DNA from: Labilithrix sp.
Lineage (GTDB): Bacteria; Myxococcota_A; Polyangia; Polyangiales; Polyangiaceae
Assembly (NCBI GenBank): GCA_019637195.1
Contig: JAHBWA010000056.1
Location: 1 to 53,609 of the forward strand
Length of the DNA stretch: 53,609 nt
Direction: 5' to 3'
Shown here: positions 1-8,089 of the stretch, piece by piece
Position numbering within the stretch: position 1 is the stretch's first letter
Layout of the letters: every line of letters starts with the position of its first letter
The notes under the pieces: model-generated
What the model was told of the DNA's origin: nothing
What the model saw: the letters and a program-made list of their open reading frames with translations, nothing else
Databases searched by the model: none
Position numbers and translations under genes: made by a program

Positions 1-981
1 GTCGAGCTTGACGATCTCCGGCTCGAGGATGGCGAAGCAGGTGAGGCCGGCGTAGCCCGCGCCGAGATCGTCGACCGCGATCCGGAACCCGAGCTTGCGG
101 AGCTCGCCGACCCGCTGGCGGGTGTCGGCGACGTCGTGGAGGGCGCTCCTCTCGGTGACCTCGAGGACGACGTGCTTCGAGATCCGTCCGAGGGGGGAGC
201 GCGGATCGAACAGCGTCGGGTCGAGCAGCTCCGCGGGGTGCAGGTTGACGAAGAGGAGCGTGTCGTCGTCGGCGGGCTCGAACGCGGCGGCGGCGAGCTC
301 GCGCACGCGGCGTCCCATGTCGTCGAGGCGTCCGACGCGCTCGGCGAGCTGGAGCATCGCGCCGGGGTGGGGGACGGACGGCTCCTGCGGGCGCATCAGC
401 ACCTCGAAGCCCGCGGTGCGCCGGCTGCGCCGCTCGACGATCGGTTGAAAGTGGACCGTGAGGCTCTCCAGCGCGCGGTCGAACGTCGTCGACAGCTCCT
501 CGCGCTCGCCAGTCAGCGGCGCTCCGGCGCCCGCCGCGATCGCCTCGCGCCGCAGGCGCGCCATTCGCGAGAGCTTCACCGCGTGACGGAGCGTGGTCGT
601 GAGGACCTCGTTCGGGACCGGCTTGTGGAGGTACGTGAGGGCGCCGAGCTCGAGGGCGTCGCGCACCGTGTCGGCCGAGGGCTGGGCCGTCATGAGGATC
701 ACGGGGACGTCCAGGTCGTAGGCGCGCACCAGACGCAGCAGATCGATCCCCGACATCCCGGGCAGCGCGATGTCGCTGAGCACCGCGTCGTAGTCGCTCT
801 TCACCAGCAGCTCGGCGGCGCTCGCGCCGTCGGAGATCGCCGACACATCGAACTCGGCGGCGAGCGAGCGGGTCAGCGCGCGCCGGAGCTCGTTGTCGTC
901 TTCGACGAGGAGGAGACGCGGCGCGCGAGGATCTGGACTGTCCGTCGCGGTACTTGGCCCGACTCCATGTGTATTCGGCAT
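1..981 (-). CDS. REC-EAL response regulator (c-di-GMP phosphodiesterase type), 3' end outside window
   Basis: I translated this frame directly; it is open to the window edge, so the C-terminus is missing. Residues about 21-135 form a receiver domain: acidic pair in VEDDNE (D28, D29), phospho-acceptor D70 in VLSDIALPG, T98 and K120 in LHKP. From about residue 165 an EAL domain follows, with the metal and catalytic motifs expected of an active enzyme: E193 in FEVLMR, NLHP, LEVTE, the paired Asp of VDDLGAGYAGL, and K in IVKLD. The family hydrolyses cyclic di-GMP, here presumably under control of a partner histidine kinase; no kinase is in the window. ATG at 981 is used; an in-frame ATG at 1026 would add 15 residues, and neither has a clear ribosome binding site. 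Confidence 0.9.
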   Translation of the reverse strand, partial: MPNTHGVGPSTATDSPDPRAPRLLLVEDDNELRRALTRSLAAEFDVSAISDGASAAELLVKSDYDAVLSDIALPGMSGIDLLRLVRAYDLDVPVILMTAQPSADTVRDALELGALTYLHKPVPNEVLTTTLRHAVKLSRMARLRREAIAAGAGAPLTGEREELSTTFDRALESLTVHFQPIVERRSRRTAGFEVLMRPQEPSVPHPGAMLQLAERVGRLDDMGRRVRELAAAAFEPADDDTLLFVNLHPAELLDPTLFDPRSPLGRISKHVVLEVTERSALHDVADTRQRVGELRKLGFRIAVDDLGAGYAGLTCFAILEPEIVKLD

Positions 982-1283
982 TTTGGCAGGGGACCGCGCG
1001 AGCGCCGGATCGTCAAGGTAGCCCATGACGATTTTGCAACCTATGACAACCATGTCGTTTTTGCCGATTGAATGCCCGCTCCCGCGCGCAGTTCCGGCTG
1101 GAGGCGCCCTGACTCGACCGTCACAGTGCCCGTGCGGGACGACGCGAGCGGGCGGCGCTCGCGAGGGGGCCCGGCGGGAGCCCCCAGCGGCATGGCGCTC
1201 GAGGGCGCGTCTGCGTCGCGGAGCGGCGGGGATGGGGCCCGCTCCGGGCGCGCGCCGTCGGGCGCCCGCCGGCGCGCTGGCTT
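982..1283. other. Intergenic region between divergent genes
   Basis: About 300 bases between the REC-EAL gene (minus) and the membrane protease-like gene (plus). The part nearest 1010-1075 is clearly less GC-rich than its surroundings and holds near-repeats (CATGACGATTTT and CATGTCGTTTTT), so a promoter for the minus gene is plausible there. The long open frames crossing it are typical high-GC artefacts. I see no RNA gene or other structure. Confidence 0.4.
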
Positions 1284-1892
1284 ATGATCCCGGCGATGGC
1301 GCTCGAAGACCTCGCGGACCGGGTGCGCAGCACCGTCGAGGAGCTCCGCGACGACGTCGCCGACTACTGCCGCGACCGCAGCCCCTGGCCGCGCGCCGCG
1401 CTCGCGGTCTACCTCGTCTACGCGGGCGTGCGTCACCTCGCCGATCCGCTCTACCGGAGCTGGTTCGCCGGGATCACGCTCGTCTTCCACGAGATGGGGC
1501 ACATCGTCTTCGCGCCTTTCGGGCGCACGATGATGCTGCTCGGGGGAAGCATCACGCAGCTGCTCGTCCCGTTCGCCGCGGGCGCCTACCTCCTCCTCCG
1601 GCAGCGCGACTGGTTCGGGCTCGCGGTGGGGCAATCGTGGCTCGCCTTCAGCACGTGGGACCTCGCGACGTACATCGCCGACGCGAACAAGGAGCAGCTC
1701 CCGCTGGTGTCGATGGGGGAGAACGCCGAACACGACTGGTCGACGTTGCTCACGCAGTGGCACCTGCTGAACGCGTGCGACGGCATCGCGACGGCTACGA
1801 GGGGCGTCGCCTTCCTGCTCTGGGCGACGGCGATGGCCGCGACGGCGTGGATGCTCTGGCGCATGGTGCGCGCGCGGCGCGAGGCGGCCTGA
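1284..1892 (+). CDS. Integral membrane zinc-metalloprotease-like protein (M50-like HEMGH)
   Basis: A 202-residue protein with several hydrophobic segments (about residues 38-50, 60-80, 84-105 and 170-192). H69 and H73 of VFHEMGHIVF form an HExxH zinc motif inside a membrane helix, and N-x3-DG in LLNACDG near residue 160 resembles the third-ligand region of site-2 (M50) proteases. M50 enzymes cut membrane-bound substrates within the bilayer. The protein is short and lacks a PDZ domain, so the substrate cannot be guessed. ATG at 1296 (MALEDL) is an equally good start because no strong ribosome binding site selects 1284. The gene ends immediately before the broken sigma-54 activator. Confidence 0.7.
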   Translation: MIPAMALEDLADRVRSTVEELRDDVADYCRDRSPWPRAALAVYLVYAGVRHLADPLYRSWFAGITLVFHEMGHIVFAPFGRTMMLLGGSITQLLVPFAAGAYLLLRQRDWFGLAVGQSWLAFSTWDLATYIADANKEQLPLVSMGENAEHDWSTLLTQWHLLNACDGIATATRGVAFLLWATAMAATAWMLWRMVRARREAA

Positions 1893-2349
1893 GGCCGTCC
1901 GGGCGGCCGCCGTCGGTCGACGACGGCAAATCCGCGCCGGTCACGCTCGAGTGGAGGGTCGTCTCCGGCGCCGACGCGGGCAAGGCCGGAGTCGCGGCGG
2001 ACGGCCACGCCCTCTTCGGTCGCGCGGGGGGCGTCGACGTACTGCTCACCGACGCGACGGTCTCGCAGTTCTCATCGCGTCGGACCGCGCGGCGCAGTCG
2101 TCGCGCTCGGCCGGGGAGCTCGGCGACGACGACGGCCCGGACTCCGACGATCCGAGCGCGCCGCTCGAGCCGTTCAAGGAGGCCAAGCGCACGGTGATCG
2201 ACGAGTTCGAGCGCGCCTACCTCGCGCGGCTCCTCGCGCGGGCGGGGACGAACATCTCGCGCGCGGCGTCCCTCGCCGGCATCGAGCGCCAGAGCCTGCG
2301 CGACCTCCTCAAGCGTCACGGCTTGCGCGGGGAAGACGACAGCCGCTGA
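1893..2349 (+). pseudogene. Remnant of an FHA/sigma-54-dependent activator, internally deleted and frameshifted
   Basis: Bases about 1895-2070, in one frame, encode an N-terminal FHA-like segment (LEWRVVSGADAGKAG, then HALFGRAGGVDVLLTD and ATVSQF). Such segments open many myxobacterial sigma-54 activators. The match stops just after SQF. Bases about 2085-2349, in another frame, encode the C-terminal Fis-type helix-turn-helix of the same class (FKEAKRTVIDEFERAYLARL, then TNISRAASLAGIERQSLRDL). The rest of the FHA domain and the whole AAA+ sigma-54 interaction domain, normally about 240 residues with GAFTGA, are absent. No start codon is visible for the FHA part. The frame change and missing core indicate an internal deletion. 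The Fis part alone could be read from 1951, but with an unrelated N-terminus. Confidence 0.75.
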
Positions 2350-2350
2350 G

Positions 2351-2371
2351 GGCCGGCCTCGCGGGCCGGCC
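2351..2371 (+). terminator. GC-rich hairpin after the activator remnant
   Basis: GGCCGGCC at 2351-2358 and again at 2364-2371, separated by TCGCG. The arms pair perfectly, one base after the TGA at 2347-2349. There is no T-run, so terminator activity is an inference. Confidence 0.4.
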
Positions 2372-2496
2372 TCGGCCGAAGCGTCTCGCTGGAGCGCGCC
2401 TCGGCCGGCGCGCGCGCCGCCAGGCACCGTCCGTCGCCGGACAGGGGCCCGCTGCCGGCCGTCCTACCCGTCCGCGGCGCGCCCAAATTGGATGAA

Positions 2497-2519
2497 ATCG
2501 AAGAATACAGTGCTTCGAT
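2497..2519 (+). promoter_or_regulatory. Inverted repeat upstream of the diiron oxidase-like gene
   Basis: ATCGAAG (2497-2503) and CTTCGAT (2513-2519) are perfect 7-base arms around a 9-base spacer, in a locally AT-richer stretch 75 bases before the start at 2595. It has the geometry of a dimeric repressor or activator site. The regulator is unknown. Confidence 0.5.
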
Positions 2520-2594
2520 GAAAACGGTGGCAAATGTGCTCGCGGCGCTCGAGCCGTGGCGGTATGTTCCTGCTCCGAGGGGAAGGGAGCGCCC

Positions 2595-3269
2595 ATGAGC
2601 AGCATCGAGGCCGGTCGGCAGGTGAGCGTCGAAGAGTTGATGGCTTACAACGCGACGCTCCTCGAGCGTCACAAGCGGCTCCGCGTCTTCAAGCTGTTCA
2701 GCGACGGGACCCTCGAGGACCCGGCGAAGCGCGAGCTCCTCTTCGCCTGCGTCCAGGTGTTCGCCCGCCACTTCCAGACGATGCTCCATACGCGTCAGGC
2801 GCACTGCGCCGACGACTTCTACCGCGGCATCTTCCTCAAGCACCTCCGCGAGGAGGTCGGGCACGACGACGTCCTCGTCAAGGACCGCGGCCGTCGCGAC
2901 GAGGTCTGGGACCCGATCATGGAGGGCTCGGCCGCCTGGTTCATCTCGCGGATGAGCGTGCTCGACAACATCGAGAAGGCGGCGGTCATGCACCTCGTCC
3001 TCGAGTCGAGCGGGGCGTACATGGGGAGCGTCTGCGGGCCCGCGATGCGCCGCTACGGCAGCGCGGACTACTTCGAGCTCCACGACGAGGTGGACCAGAG
3101 TCACGTCACGATGGTCATCGAGCCGCTGCGCCGCCAGTCTCCGGAGACGCTCGCGCGGGTGCGGGTCACCGTCGAGCAGGCGTGGCGCGTCCTCGACGTG
3201 TGGGTGGAGCGGGTGGCCACGCTGGTCCTCGGCGACGACGCCGTGACCTACTACCCGACCGCGAGCTGA
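2595..3269 (+). CDS. Haem-oxygenase-fold diiron oxidase-like protein (iron-containing redox enzyme family)
   Basis: A 224-residue, mostly alpha-helical soluble protein. Acid and histidine residues are spaced as in the haem-oxygenase-like diiron oxidase superfamily (UndA, BesC, SznF, CADD): E86/E87 and H90 in LREEVGHDD, E137 in VLESSG, and D167/H170 within LHDEVDQSHV. These would bind two irons that activate O2 for oxidative cleavage or N-oxidation of a small substrate. A TenA/PqqC-like cofactor-free member cannot be excluded, but the ExxH and D/E...H pattern favours metal. ATG 2595 is preferred because GGGAGCG lies upstream; an earlier frame start at 2556 adds 13 non-family residues. The GGT gene follows after 12 bases, so the two are probably cotranscribed. 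Confidence 0.65.
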   Translation: MSSIEAGRQVSVEELMAYNATLLERHKRLRVFKLFSDGTLEDPAKRELLFACVQVFARHFQTMLHTRQAHCADDFYRGIFLKHLREEVGHDDVLVKDRGRRDEVWDPIMEGSAAWFISRMSVLDNIEKAAVMHLVLESSGAYMGSVCGPAMRRYGSADYFELHDEVDQSHVTMVIEPLRRQSPETLARVRVTVEQAWRVLDVWVERVATLVLGDDAVTYYPTAS

Positions 3270-3281
3270 GCGCGAGCGGAC

Positions 3282-4973
3282 ATGGACTTCACCGAGAACC
3301 TCGGGCTCGACCGCTACCCGTACCCGTCGCGGCGCATGCCGCTCTTCGCGCGGCGCGGGGTCGTCGCGACCGAGGAGCCGCTCGCCGCGCAGGCCGGGCT
3401 GCGGATGCTGCTCCGCGGCGGCAACGCGGTCGACGCGGCGATCGCGACCGCGATCGCGCTCACCGTCACGGAGCCGGTCGCCAACGGCATCGGCTCGGAC
3501 ACCTTCGTGCTCGTCTGGGACGGCGAGCGCCTGCACGCGCTCAACGGATCCGGCCGCGCGTGCGCCGCGCACACGCCGCGGTTCTTCGCGGATCGCGGCC
3601 TCACCGCCGTCCCGATGCGGGGCTGGAGCTCGGTCACGGTGCCGGGCGCGCCGGCGGCCTGGCGTGACCTCCACGCGCGCTTCGGGCGGCTGCCGTTCGA
3701 GGTCCTTTTCGAGCCGGCCATCGAGTACGCCGAGCAGGGGTTCCCCGTGGCGCCGCTGACGGCCGCTCGCTGGGCGGCGTCCGCGCGCGGCTACGCGAGC
3801 TTCGCCGACGCCGCCGACACGAAGGGCTGGTACGACACCTTCACCCGCGGCGGCCGCGTCCCCGGCGCGGGCGAGACGTGGTCGTGCCCCGACATGGGCC
3901 GCACGCTCCGGCGCCTCGCCGAGTCCGGAGTCGAGTCGTTCTACCGCGGCGACGTCGCGAAGCTCATCGCGGAGTTCGCGGCGCGCACGGACGGTCACCT
4001 CACGCTCGCGGATCTCGCCGCCCACACGAGCACCTGGGTCGATCCGATCCGCGTCCGCTACCGCGGCTACGACGTCTGGGAGGTCCCCCCGAACGGCAAC
4101 GGCATCGTGGCGCTGAGCGCGCTCGCCATCCTCGACGGGATCGACCTCGCGAAGCACCCGCGTGAGTCCGTCGAGAGCTACCACCTGCAGATCGAGGCCA
4201 TCAAGCTGGCGTTCGCGGACGCCAGCCGCTACGTCGCGGATCCGGCGTTCGTCGACCTCCCCGTGCAGGGGCTCCTCGACCCGTCGTACGCGAGCCTCCG
4301 CCGCGCGCAGATCGGCGAGCGCGCCGCCGTCCCGGAGCCGGGCGCTCCTCCGAAGGGCGGCACGGTCTACCTCTGCGCGGCGGACGCGGACGGGATGATG
4401 GTCTCGCTCATCCAGTCGAACTACTCCGGCCCGCTCCTCGGCTTCGGCTCGGGGGTGGTCGTGCCCGAGACGGGGATCTCGCTCCAGAGCCGCGGGTGCG
4501 CGTTCTCGCTCGATCCGACGAGCCCGAACGTCATCGCGCCCGGCAAGCGCCCGGCGCACACGATCATCCCCGGGTTCCTCACGCGCGACGGCGCGGCCGT
4601 CGGGCCGTTCGGGGTGATGGGCGGCCCGATGCAGCCGCAGGGCCACGTGCAGATGGTGGTCAACCAAATCGACTACGGCATGAACCCGCAGACGAGCGTG
4701 GACGCGCCGCGGTGGCAGTGGCTCCAGGATCTTTACGTCGACCTCGAGAGCTCCGTCCCCGACGACGTCAAGATGGCGCTCGCCGCGCGCGGGCACGACC
4801 TGACCGTGAGCGGTCCCTGGGACGTCGCCAACGCCGTGCCGCGGCCCACGCCGAAGGGCAAGTACGTCGCCTACGGCGACTTCGGCAAGGCGCAGATCAT
4901 CTGCCGGCGTCGCGACGGCACGTACGTCGCCGGCAGCGAGTCGCGCGCCGACGGCTGCGCGGTCGGGTACTGA
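3282..4973 (+). CDS. Gamma-glutamyltransferase-family N-terminal-nucleophile hydrolase
   Basis: A 563-residue member of the GGT family, in the branch often annotated YwrD-like. N-terminal matches include VATEEPLAAQAGLRMLLRGG and GNAVDAAIATAIALTVTEP. T361 in PKGGTVYLCAADADG is the expected autocleavage and nucleophile threonine, with the small subunit starting there. The downstream FGSGVVVPETGISLQ and GKRPAHTIIPGFL are family hallmarks. These enzymes transfer or hydrolyse gamma-glutamyl groups, and relatives act on acyl amides. No signal peptide is visible, so it is probably cytoplasmic, unlike glutathione-salvage GGT. It sits 12 bases after the diiron oxidase-like gene and 26 bases before a cupin. 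That context suggests removal of a glutamyl or acyl group from a small metabolite. Confidence 0.88.
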   Translation: MDFTENLGLDRYPYPSRRMPLFARRGVVATEEPLAAQAGLRMLLRGGNAVDAAIATAIALTVTEPVANGIGSDTFVLVWDGERLHALNGSGRACAAHTPRFFADRGLTAVPMRGWSSVTVPGAPAAWRDLHARFGRLPFEVLFEPAIEYAEQGFPVAPLTAARWAASARGYASFADAADTKGWYDTFTRGGRVPGAGETWSCPDMGRTLRRLAESGVESFYRGDVAKLIAEFAARTDGHLTLADLAAHTSTWVDPIRVRYRGYDVWEVPPNGNGIVALSALAILDGIDLAKHPRESVESYHLQIEAIKLAFADASRYVADPAFVDLPVQGLLDPSYASLRRAQIGERAAVPEPGAPPKGGTVYLCAADADGMMVSLIQSNYSGPLLGFGSGVVVPETGISLQSRGCAFSLDPTSPNVIAPGKRPAHTIIPGFLTRDGAAVGPFGVMGGPMQPQGHVQMVVNQIDYGMNPQTSVDAPRWQWLQDLYVDLESSVPDDVKMALAARGHDLTVSGPWDVANAVPRPTPKGKYVAYGDFGKAQIICRRRDGTYVAGSESRADGCAVGY

Positions 4974-4999
4974 GCTGGTCACGGAGAGGAAGGATCCCT

Positions 5000-5422
5000 A
5001 TGCAGCCGACCATCGCAATCGTTCGACGATCCGAGATCGAGATGATCACGGAGGTCATGGAAGACGGCGAGATGCACCAGCTCGGAGAGCTGCGCGACTT
5101 CCGGCGCCATCCGCTGCTGGCGAAGTTCATCCCCGAGAGCGCGCGCCTGGCGATCGCCTGGGTCCGCCTCGGGCCGGGCCAGATCCTCGCGCCCCACCGC
5201 CACCCGACGCCGTCCCTGTTGCTCTGCATGGGAGGCCGCGGCATCGTCCTCGACCTCCCCGACAGGATCATCGAGCCGGGCGACGCCGTGCTCGTGCCGG
5301 TCGGCTCCACGCACGGGTTCAAGGGCCTCGATCCCACAGGCATCGAGGGGCTCTCGATCCAGTTCGAAGAGCGAGGCCTCTACGAGGACGTCACGAGACC
5401 ACAGGTCGTCTTCGAGCAGTAG
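5000..5422 (+). CDS. Single-domain cupin protein
   Basis: A 140-residue cupin. Motif 1 is in GQILAPHRHPTPSLLLCMGG, with the H-x-H metal pair; the usual Glu after the second His is not obvious. Motif 2 is GDAVLVPVGSTHGFKG, with the third His. Three histidines could hold one divalent metal, so it may be a dioxygenase, an isomerase or a small-molecule sensor; sequence alone does not decide. GAGAGGAAGG ends a few bases before the ATG and is a strong ribosome binding site. It is the last gene of the three-gene unit and stops before a hairpin shared with the convergent downstream gene. Confidence 0.8.
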   Translation: MQPTIAIVRRSEIEMITEVMEDGEMHQLGELRDFRRHPLLAKFIPESARLAIAWVRLGPGQILAPHRHPTPSLLLCMGGRGIVLDLPDRIIEPGDAVLVPVGSTHGFKGLDPTGIEGLSIQFEERGLYEDVTRPQVVFEQ

Positions 5423-5458
5423 CCGCCGCCCGCCGGCGAGGCGGGGCACCCACCGGTC

Positions 5459-5481
5459 GGGGAGGGCGCGCCGCGCTCCCC
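5459..5481. terminator. Hairpin between convergent genes
   Basis: GGGGAG (5459-5464) pairs with CTCCCC (5476-5481) around an 11-base GC-rich loop. It lies between the stops of the cupin (plus) and the DUF2378-like gene (minus). It could end transcription both ways, although no T-run is present. Confidence 0.45.
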
Positions 5482-5488
5482 GCCGGCG

Positions 5489-6064
5489 TCAGCTCCAGCT
5501 CATCTCGATGTTGACGTCCGAGGGCGCGGGCGTCGCGAGCGACCAGCCGGAGATCTTCACCGAGAGATCCTTCACTCCGCACGCGGTCAGCGCGAACGCG
5601 CCGAAGCCCGCGGCCACCGGCGCCGTGTGGGCGTAGGCGCCGACGTCGTGCAGGCGGACGATGAGGCGCCGATCGCCGAGCTGGCTCGTGTCGGTCTCCA
5701 TCCGTCCGCAACGGCTGTCGCGCGCCCAGAAGTCCGGGGCCTTCCGCGCGAAGACGGCCGGCGTCATGATCCGCATCAGCAGGCGGAGGAAGGTGTTCGT
5801 CGCCGCGTGAGCGATGAACTTCCCGCAGCCGAGCAGGGCCTCGCGGGCCTTCGCCTCGTCGTCGCCGTGGAGGCTCACGATCCCCCGGTAGAGATCCGAG
5901 CAATGATCCACGGGGTACCAGAGCATCTGGTCGTAGCTCTCTCGGCTCCGGCGCCCGTCGTCCGGAAGCGTGGCGTGGACCCGTTCGCGCAGCGCAGGCT
6001 CGAACGTGTCGATGTAGTCGAAGCAGCCGAGGATCATGTACCCGCGTACCGTCGATTCCGTCAT
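5489..6064 (-). CDS. DUF2378/TIGR02265-like myxobacterial protein
   Basis: A 191-residue soluble protein. Its order of motifs resembles the myxobacteria-restricted TIGR02265 (DUF2378) family as I remember it: an N-terminal FEPALRERVHATLPDD-like segment, MLWYPVDHCSDLYR, a helical middle ending FARKAPDFWARDSRCG, then beta segments RLIVRLHDV and GVKDLSVKISGW. No function is established for that family and I propose none. AGGAGG nine bases before the ATG supports the start. It is transcribed away from the FAD oxidoreductase, sharing a 426-base intergenic region with palindromes. Confidence 0.55.
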   Translation of the reverse strand: MTESTVRGYMILGCFDYIDTFEPALRERVHATLPDDGRRSRESYDQMLWYPVDHCSDLYRGIVSLHGDDEAKAREALLGCGKFIAHAATNTFLRLLMRIMTPAVFARKAPDFWARDSRCGRMETDTSQLGDRRLIVRLHDVGAYAHTAPVAAGFGAFALTACGVKDLSVKISGWSLATPAPSDVNIEMSWS

Positions 6065-6490
6065 CGGTCAGCGCCTCCTGGGCGCCATGTGCTCGTCGCC
6101 GCGAGCGCTGGATGGAGCCGGACAGCGGCTCGACACGTGGACCACCGAAACATACTCCCCGCGCGCCGACGAGCTCGTCTCGAGCGAGCGGTCGGCACGC
6201 AGGCCCCGATGATACACAGAGAACGGTGAATGCTCCGAAAATGAGCAATTCACGGTGAACACCGGAAGTGTCGGAGCGATTTCGCCGTCGAATCGCGCGC
6301 CTTGGTCGCCGCGGCTCTCCTGGGCACGCGAGTGGGCACGCGAGCCGATCCGCCCGAGGCTCGCTGCGGAGGATGCGGCGCCGGACGGCGCAGCCCGGTG
6401 AGCGCGTCCGAACGTCGCGCGACCCGCTGGTCGAGCGCGGCGGAGCCGGGCGGATCCAGGTGACGTCCACGGCGACTCTGATAGGACGTC
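6065..6490. other. Divergent intergenic region
   Basis: 426 bases between the starts of the DUF2378-like gene (minus) and the FAD oxidoreductase (plus). The segment 6210-6265 is AT-richer and contains the overlapping palindromes listed separately. GACGTC-type hexamers occur at 6462 and 6486, just before the plus-strand start. I see no gene here. Confidence 0.4.
6227..6265. promoter_or_regulatory. Two adjoining palindromes in a divergent promoter region
   Basis: GTGAATGCTC (6227-6236) pairs with GAGC-A-ATTCAC (6244-6254, one bulged A) around CGAAAAT. The second arm runs into CGGTG-AA-CACCG (6254-6265), a perfect 12-base palindrome. No T-tract follows, so operator sites are likelier than a terminator. 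The binding protein is unknown. Confidence 0.4.
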
Positions 6491-7867
6491 GTGATGAAGC
6501 AGAAGCTCGACGCGGTGGTCATCGGGGCGGGGCAGGCGGGCCCGTCGCTGGCGGTGCGTCTCGCGCAGGCCGGCAAGCGCGTGGCGCTCGTCGAGCGGCG
6601 GGGGCTCGGCGGGACGTGCGTGAACGACGGGTGCATCCCGACGAAGACGCTGATCGCGAGCGCGCGCGCGGCGTGGATGGCGCGGAGCGCGGCCTCTTAC
6701 GGGGTCGACGTCTCCGGTGGCGTGTCGATCGACATGAAGCGCGTGAAGGCCCGCAAGGACGCCGTCGTCCAGGAGTCGCGCGAGAGCCTCGCGAGCTGGA
6801 TCGGCTCGACGAAGGGCCTCACGCTCGTCTCCGGCCACGCGCGCTTCGAGGACGCGCGCACGGTGCGGGTCGGCGAGGACCTCTTCGAGGCCGAGCAGGT
6901 CTTCGTGAACGTGGGCGCTCGCGCGTTCGTCCCGGACATCCCTGGTCTGACGAGCGGCCCGTACCTCACGAACACGTCGATGATGGACGTCGACGAGCTG
7001 CCCGAGCACCTGGTGATCGTCGGGGGAAGCTACGTCGCGCTCGAGTTCGCGCAGATGTACCGCCGGTTCGGAGCGCGCGTCACCGTGCTCGAGCGCGGAC
7101 CGCGCCTCATCGCGCGCGACGACGAGGACGTCTCCGCCGAGGTGCGCCGCGTGCTCGAGCTCGAGGGCGTCGACGTGCGCGTCGATATGAAGGTCTCGCG
7201 CGTCGAGCACGCGGCGGGGCGCGTCGTCGTCGTCACCGACGGCGGCCGCGTCGAGGGGAGCCACCTGCTCGTCGCCGTCGGGCGCGTCCCCAACACCGAC
7301 GACCTCGGGATCGAGCGCGCGGGGATCGAGCTCGACGCGCGTCGCTACATCCGCGTCGACGACGAGCTCCGCACGAACCTCCCGCACGTGTGGGCGGTCG
7401 GGGACTGCAACGGGCGCGGAGCGTTCACGCACACGTCGTACAACGACTACGAGATCGTCGCGGCGAACCTCCTCGACGGCGACGCGCGCCGCGTCTCCGA
7501 CCGCATCCCGATCTACGGACTCTTCGTCGATCCTCCGCTCGGTCGCGTCGGCATGAACGAGGCGGAGGCGCGCGCGAGCGGCCGGCGCGTCCTCGTCGGC
7601 AAGCGCCCGATGACACGGGTGGGCCGCGCCCGGGAGCGCGGGGAGACGCACGGCTTCATCAAGGTGATGGTCGACGGCGACACCAAGGAGATCCCTCGGC
7701 GCGGCGATCTCGGCATCGGGGACGAGGCGGTGCACGCGATCGCCGACGTCATGTACGCTCGCGCGCCGTACACCACGATCTCGCGCGCCGTGCACACTCA
7801 CCCCACGGTGAGCGAGCTCGTCCCGACGACGCTCCAGAGCCTCGAGCCGCTCGCCGCGCGGCCCTGA
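6491..7867 (+). CDS. Class-I pyridine nucleotide-disulfide oxidoreductase (FAD, mercuric-reductase/lipoamide dehydrogenase fold)
   Basis: A 458-residue two-dinucleotide-fold flavoprotein: FAD site VVIGAGQAGPSLAVRLAQAG, redox-active disulfide GGTCVNDGCIPTKT, NAD(P) site IVGGSYVALEFAQMYRRFG, second FAD motif VWAVGDCNGRG, and a C-terminal dimer domain with active-site His/Glu in HTHPTVSELVP. It has neither the N-terminal HMA domain nor the C-terminal Cys pair of true MerA, so mercury reduction is unlikely; the electron acceptor is unknown. Residues encoded at 7694-7708 read PRRGD where relatives have LGAAI, and LGAAI is present one base out of frame (see findings). The start is GTG at 6491 or ATG at 6494. 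It faces the lamin-tail gene convergently; bases 7868-8089 hold nothing I recognise. Confidence 0.88.
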   Translation: MMKQKLDAVVIGAGQAGPSLAVRLAQAGKRVALVERRGLGGTCVNDGCIPTKTLIASARAAWMARSAASYGVDVSGGVSIDMKRVKARKDAVVQESRESLASWIGSTKGLTLVSGHARFEDARTVRVGEDLFEAEQVFVNVGARAFVPDIPGLTSGPYLTNTSMMDVDELPEHLVIVGGSYVALEFAQMYRRFGARVTVLERGPRLIARDDEDVSAEVRRVLELEGVDVRVDMKVSRVEHAAGRVVVVTDGGRVEGSHLLVAVGRVPNTDDLGIERAGIELDARRYIRVDDELRTNLPHVWAVGDCNGRGAFTHTSYNDYEIVAANLLDGDARRVSDRIPIYGLFVDPPLGRVGMNEAEARASGRRVLVGKRPMTRVGRARERGETHGFIKVMVDGDTKEIPRRGDLGIGDEAVHAIADVMYARAPYTTISRAVHTHPTVSELVPTTLQSLEPLAARP

Positions 7868-8089
7868 CGCTCGCGCGCCTCTCGCTCGTCCGGGCCGCGC
7901 CGCCGTCGCCGCGACCTGTCGAGATGCGCAACGTTCAGCACCTCGTCGATGCCAAGGGCGCCGGCGACACCGGGCCGGGCTGGGAGTATCGCCTCGACAG
8001 GCTACGAAGAACGGCTACCCGTACTCCGGCCGCTGCCCGCGCTGACCTGCGCGTCCTCGATCACCGACGCCGGCGCGCGGGCGAGGCCG

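Noticed and set aside
6491..7867. Mercuric reductase (MerA)
   Set aside because: The core fold matches, but there is no HMA domain, no C-terminal Cys pair and no mer gene nearby.
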